A stretch of DNA of 7,868 bases from Actinomycetota bacterium. GTDB lineage: Bacteria > Actinomycetota > Thermoleophilia > Gaiellales > Gaiellaceae. The translations under genes and the position numbers were made by a program. The stretch spans positions 1 through 7,868 of the forward strand of contig JACCRW010000273.1 of NCBI GenBank assembly GCA_013813345.1. The letters are read 5' to 3'. Under the pieces are notes generated by a model. That model was given only the letters and a program-made list of their open reading frames with translations, was not told where the DNA came from and searched no databases. Shown one piece after another: positions 5,067 to 7,868 of this stretch. How positions within the stretch are numbered: position 1 is the first letter of the stretch; the number at the start of each line of letters is the position of its first letter.

Positions 5067-5522
5067 ATGAGCGCAACGCACGAGAAGGAGAAGACCCTGC
5101 AAAGAGCGATCGGTCAGAACGTCGAGTCGTCCGTCCCGGGCGTCGAGGTGCTCGCGGTCGAGCTGAGCGCCGACGACCGCTTCACGGTCTTCATCGACCA
5201 TCCCGAAGGCGTCGACCACGCGCTCTGCGTCCGCGTCACCGAGCTCCTCGCCGACTATCGGCGCGACTACGCAATCGACGTCTCCTCGCCGGGCCTCGAG
5301 CGGCCCCTCCGCACCTCCGCGCACTTTCGCGGTGCCGTGGGGCGGCAGGTCTCGCTCCGCGTCGATTCGTCCGAGCTTGGTTCGCGCAAGAAGAAGCTGC
5401 GCGCGGAGGTCGTCGAGGCCGGCGAGCGCGCCGTCACCGTTCGGGCGGGCGACGAGGCGCTCGAGATCCCGTATGAGGCGATCGTCCGCGGCAACCTGGT
5501 CTACACCGAGGAAAGAGAGTAG
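5067..5522 (+). CDS. rimP: Ribosome maturation factor RimP
   Basis: A 151-residue protein, the usual RimP length, starting at ATG 5067 behind AGGAG. The signature IDVSSPGLERPL (70-81), at the junction between the N-terminal alpha/beta domain and the C-terminal SH3-like domain, is intact. The N-terminal domain spans about 8-80 with the VFIDHPEGVDHALCVRVTELL core, and the C-terminal beta-barrel spans about 84-148, ending in IPYEAIVRGNLVYT. A basic run GSRKKK (105-110) lies in a C-terminal domain loop that can contact rRNA or S12. RimP assists 30S subunit maturation in the cytoplasm. It is the first gene of a four-gene operon and lies five bases upstream of nusA, the standard bacterial arrangement. 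Its transcription is predicted to pass through the leader attenuator. Confidence 0.97.
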   Translation: MSATHEKEKTLQRAIGQNVESSVPGVEVLAVELSADDRFTVFIDHPEGVDHALCVRVTELLADYRRDYAIDVSSPGLERPLRTSAHFRGAVGRQVSLRVDSSELGSRKKKLRAEVVEAGERAVTVRAGDEALEIPYEAIVRGNLVYTEERE

Positions 5523-5527
5523 GGGAG

Positions 5528-6973
5528 ATGTCTCAGGAGATCCTGGAAGCAGTACGCACGATCGAGCGTGAGAAGGGGATCGAGACCGACACGCTCGTCA
5601 ACGCGCTCGAGGACGCGCTCCTCGCGGCGTACAAGAAGACTCCCGGTGCGAGCCGCCATGCCGTGGTCGAGCTCGATGACGAGGGTGAGTTCCGCGTCTA
5701 CTCGATCGTGATTCCAGGCGATCTCGAGGAGAGGCTCCTCGAGGAGGCGATGGAGGCGAAGATCGACGAGCTCGAGCGGCTCGAGGAAGAGACCGGCGAG
5801 CGCCAGCACACCCTGATCAACGAGGACGACCTCGACCTCGACTGGTCGCAGGTTCCCGAGGAGCAGATCGAGCGCGCCGACGTCACTCCCGACAACTTCG
5901 GCCGGATCGCGGCGCAGACGGCGAAGCAGGTGATCCAGCAGCGGATCCGCGAGGCCGAGCGCGCGATGATGTACGAGGAGTACGTCGACCGCCAGAGCGA
6001 GGTCGTGACCGGGATCGTGCAGCAGGCCGGCGACCGAAACAACGTGCTCGTCGACCTCGGCAAGGTCGAGGCGCTGCTCCCGCGCTCCGAGCAAGTCGAC
6101 GGTGAGCGCTACGAGCAGGGCTCGCGGATCAAGGCCGTGATCACAGAGGTTCGCTCGGGCACAAAGGGCCCGCAGGTGATCCTCTCGCGGCGCGACCCCG
6201 AGCTGATCAAGACCCTCTTCGAGCTCGAGGTGCCCGAGATCGCCGACGGGCTCGTCGAGATCCGCGGCGTCGCCCGCGAGCCGGGCTACCGGACGAAGAT
6301 CGCGGTCGAGTCGCACGCCCAGGGCGTCGACCCCGTCGGCGCCTGCGTCGGGCCTCGCGGCTCGCGCGTCCGGATGGTCGTCTCCGAGCTCCGCGGCGAG
6401 AAGATCGACATCATCCCGTGGAACACCGAGCCTGCTCGCTTCGTCGCGAAGGCGCTCTCGCCCGCCCGCGTGCGCGAGGTCTACATCGACGACGAGACCA
6501 AGGAGGCGACGGTCGTCGTCCCGAACGACCAGCTCGCGCTCGCGATCGGGAAGGAGGGCCTGAATGCCCGGCTTGCCGCGCGCTTGACGGGCTGGAAGGT
6601 CGACATCCAGTCGGACGAGGAGTTCGCGCGCGCCGAGGCCGAGGCGGCCTACGGCGGCGAGGGCGCCGACGGCGAGGAGTACACGGGTCGCTGCTCCGCG
6701 GTGCTCTCGAATGGCAAGCGCTGCCCGAACGCGTCGCTGCCCGGCTCGAAGTACTGCGGCGTCCCCGCCCACCAGGCGCTTGTCGGAACCGAGGCCGAGG
6801 CGCCGGATCCCGGTGAGGAGACGCTCGAGCCGGAGGAGCTCGAGGCGGAGCTCGCCGCGGTCGCCGCGGTCGAGGCCGAGAGCCCGTCGGAGGGCGAGCC
6901 GCCGATCGCGCCGTCCGCCGACGAGACCGGGAACGCGGTCTCGTCCGAGGGGGCCGAGACCGCTGGGGCCTGA
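5528..6973 (+). CDS. nusA: Transcription termination/antitermination factor NusA with Cys/His C-terminal extension
   Basis: A 481-residue protein starting at ATG 5528 with the family N-terminus SQEILEAVRTIEREKGI. Domains in order: RNA-polymerase-binding NTD (about 1-150), S1 RNA-binding domain (about 154-222, ending VILSRRDPELIKTLF), KH1 with GPRG (275-278) and KH2 with GKEG (341-344), joined by IDIIPWNTEPARFVAKALSPA. NusA binds RNA polymerase and nascent RNA, promotes pausing and hairpin termination, and takes part in antitermination on rRNA operons. Two oddities stand out. The NTD carries a long acidic insert at about 63-115. After KH2 (ending near 362) there are about 120 extra residues: a C389-x9-C399-x10-C410-x4-H415 motif, then an acidic Ala/Glu-rich disordered tail. 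The acidic repeats found after KH2 in E. coli NusA are absent. The Shine-Dalgarno is poorly placed: GGGGAG abuts the ATG and GAGGAAAG lies 12 bases away, so coupling to rimP is likely. Confidence 0.97.
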   Translation: MSQEILEAVRTIEREKGIETDTLVNALEDALLAAYKKTPGASRHAVVELDDEGEFRVYSIVIPGDLEERLLEEAMEAKIDELERLEEETGERQHTLINEDDLDLDWSQVPEEQIERADVTPDNFGRIAAQTAKQVIQQRIREAERAMMYEEYVDRQSEVVTGIVQQAGDRNNVLVDLGKVEALLPRSEQVDGERYEQGSRIKAVITEVRSGTKGPQVILSRRDPELIKTLFELEVPEIADGLVEIRGVAREPGYRTKIAVESHAQGVDPVGACVGPRGSRVRMVVSELRGEKIDIIPWNTEPARFVAKALSPARVREVYIDDETKEATVVVPNDQLALAIGKEGLNARLAARLTGWKVDIQSDEEFARAEAEAAYGGEGADGEEYTGRCSAVLSNGKRCPNASLPGSKYCGVPAHQALVGTEAEAPDPGEETLEPEELEAELAAVAAVEAESPSEGEPPIAPSADETGNAVSSEGAETAGA

Positions 6974-6975
6974 CC

Positions 6976-7212
6976 TTGACGGAGCGGACCTGCATAGGCT
7001 GCGGACGCAAGGCGCCGCAGGCCGAGCTCCTGCGCTTCACCGCGGAGGATGGAGCTCTCGTTCCCGGCAGGCGCAATCCGGGACGCGGTGCGTACACCTG
7101 CCGGCGGCTCGCCTGCTTCGAGCGGGCGGCCGCCCGACGCGCGTTCGCCCGGGTGCTGCGCCGCAACGTCCTAGTCGATCCGGCACTCGCGCGCCTCTAC
7201 ACTGGAGCGTGA
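6976..7212 (+). CDS. rnpM: YlxR/RnpM family RNA-binding protein (DUF448)
   Basis: A 78-residue protein starting at TTG 6976, two bases after the nusA stop, ending at TGA directly before the infB ATG. The family elements are clear: RTCIGCGRK (4-12), a hydrophobic strand ELLRFTAEDGALVPG, the hallmark NPGRGAYTC (34-42) and a C-terminal helix CFERAAARRAFARVLR (47-62). In Bacillus the homologue YlxR binds the RNase P RNA and has been renamed RnpM (RNase P modulator); nucleoid-type regulatory roles have also been proposed. Position between nusA and infB is diagnostic. The four cysteines C6, C9, C42 and C47 could bind a metal, which is not a feature of the Bacillus protein. The TTG start and the lack of a strong ribosome binding site suggest translation coupled to nusA. 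Confidence 0.93.
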   Translation: MTERTCIGCGRKAPQAELLRFTAEDGALVPGRRNPGRGAYTCRRLACFERAAARRAFARVLRRNVLVDPALARLYTGA

Positions 7213-7868
7213 ATGGCTGACGGAGGCCCGAACAAGCCGAACCGCCCGATCCGGCCGCGCCAGGGTGCGCCCGGACGGAAGCGCCGCGTCGTCATCGACA
7301 GCGGCAACCGCCCGAACCCGCGCCAGGCGCGCGATCGCCGCGACGCCGCTCCGAAGCGCGAGAAGCAGGAGATCGTCGCCCCGACGGGCCCGGTCACCGT
7401 GCCATCGGGCGTCACCGTCCGCGACTTCTCGCAGGCGCTCGGGATCACGGCCGCGCAGATCATCAAGATCATGATGGGCCTCGGCAACATGGTTCAGATC
7501 ACCCAGTCGCTCTCCGACGAGGAGGTCGAGCTGATCGCGGCTGAGATCGACCGGGAGATCACGATCAAGCACGCCGCCGACGAGGAGGAGCTGCCGGAGG
7601 TCTTCGACGACGCCGCCGAGGATCTGACGGCGCGACCGCCGGTCGTGACGATCATGGGGCACGTCGACCACGGCAAGACCTCCCTGCTCGACGCGATCCG
7701 CGAGACCTCGGTTGTTGCAACCGAGGCCGGCGGGATCACCCAGCACATCGGCGCCTACCAGGTCGAGATCGACGGTCGCAAGGTCACGTTCCTCGATACG
7801 CCGGGGCACGAGGCCTTCACGGCGATGCGTGCCCGCGGCGCGAAGGTGACCGATATCGCCGTTCTCGT
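7213..7868 (+). CDS. infB: Translation initiation factor IF-2, N-terminal part (cut by window edge)
   Basis: The frame opens at ATG 7213, directly after the ylxR TGA, with GGAG (7204-7207) five bases upstream, and stays open to the right edge, giving 218 residues. Residues 1-60 are a short basic, Pro/Arg-rich leader. Residues 63-115 are the IF2_N domain (VTVRDFSQALGITAAQIIKIMM with MMGLGNMV). The GTP-binding domain starts near 140 with PPVVTIMGHVDHGKTSLLD; the P-loop is GHVDHGKT (149-156), the switch I region is GGITQHIGAY (173-182, Thr176) and switch II is DTPGHEAF (195-202). IF2 places initiator fMet-tRNA on the 30S subunit and drives GTP-dependent subunit joining. The region before the G domain is about 140 residues, far shorter than in E. 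coli or Streptomyces, so this is a compact form. The C-terminal domains lie outside the window. Confidence 0.97.
   Translation, partial: MADGGPNKPNRPIRPRQGAPGRKRRVVIDSGNRPNPRQARDRRDAAPKREKQEIVAPTGPVTVPSGVTVRDFSQALGITAAQIIKIMMGLGNMVQITQSLSDEEVELIAAEIDREITIKHAADEEELPEVFDDAAEDLTARPPVVTIMGHVDHGKTSLLDAIRETSVVATEAGGITQHIGAYQVEIDGRKVTFLDTPGHEAFTAMRARGAKVTDIAVL

Noticed and set aside
5028..5069. Upstream in-frame ATG for rimP adding 13 residues
   Set aside because: The codon lies in the terminator stem; the extension is basic and atypical, and the downstream ATG has a well-placed AGGAG.
4907..5476. 189-codon + strand frame starting in the gap before rimP
   Set aside because: It runs out of frame through rimP, is almost all Arg/Ala/Gly/Pro, and lacks a family match; the gap is better explained by a promoter and leader.
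5501..6772. 423-codon open frame on the - strand opposite nusA
   Set aside because: Antisense shadow of nusA; Leu/Val/Asp-rich without domains or a ribosome binding site, while nusA has all its domains on the + strand.

Overview
The window is gene-dense, very GC-rich bacterial DNA. GTG and TTG starts are frequent, stop and start codons repeatedly overlap as GTGA, and codon third positions are strongly G/C. The protein features point to a deep-branching actinobacterium, most likely Thermoleophilia (Gaiellales/Solirubrobacterales type). These features are a NusA with an acidic N-terminal insert and a Cys/His tail, a CxxC YlxR, a compact IF2 and a Cupin_6-type AraC regulator. The class assignment is inference from sequence style, not a database result.

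Left region (1-1419, + strand): three translationally coupled genes. They are the C-terminal end of a probable TgpA-like transglutaminase/DUF4129 membrane protein (cut by the window edge), a small sugar-phosphate nucleotidylyltransferase-like protein, and a 125-residue TPR protein. Each junction is a 4-base GTGA overlap.

Middle region (1408-3763): an AraC-family regulator on the - strand, whose 3' end overlaps the TPR gene by 12 bases, diverges from an NmrA-like NAD(P)-binding oxidoreductase. The oxidoreductase overlaps dtd (D-aminoacyl-tRNA deacylase) by GTGA. The regulator/oxidoreductase pair looks like an accessory cassette set among housekeeping genes. The regulator has a -10-like box overlapping its first ATG and may be translated from a leaderless mRNA.

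3821-4804: an unrecognised single-pass membrane protein with a Pro/Ala/Lys-rich stalk containing an 11-residue tandem repeat, followed by a small domain with two cysteines. After it come 262 non-coding bases with a 10-bp inverted repeat, then an extended -10 promoter.

Right region (about 4990-7868, + strand): the conserved rimP-nusA-ylxR(rnpM)-infB operon of ribosome maturation, transcription elongation/termination, RNA metabolism and translation initiation; infB runs off the window. Between the predicted promoter and the rimP ribosome binding site lies a perfect 10-bp stem with a 3-base loop and a T-run. This is an intrinsic terminator inside the 5' leader. The start of the leader carries a copy of the terminator's 3' arm that can pair with its 5' arm. 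The arrangement is an attenuator controlling the operon that encodes the termination factor NusA, and it is the most interesting regulatory signal here. The other notable point is a C-x9-C-x10-C-x4-H motif in the NusA tail, resembling a small metal-binding knuckle. No tRNA, rRNA, CRISPR array, insertion sequence or phage feature was seen.
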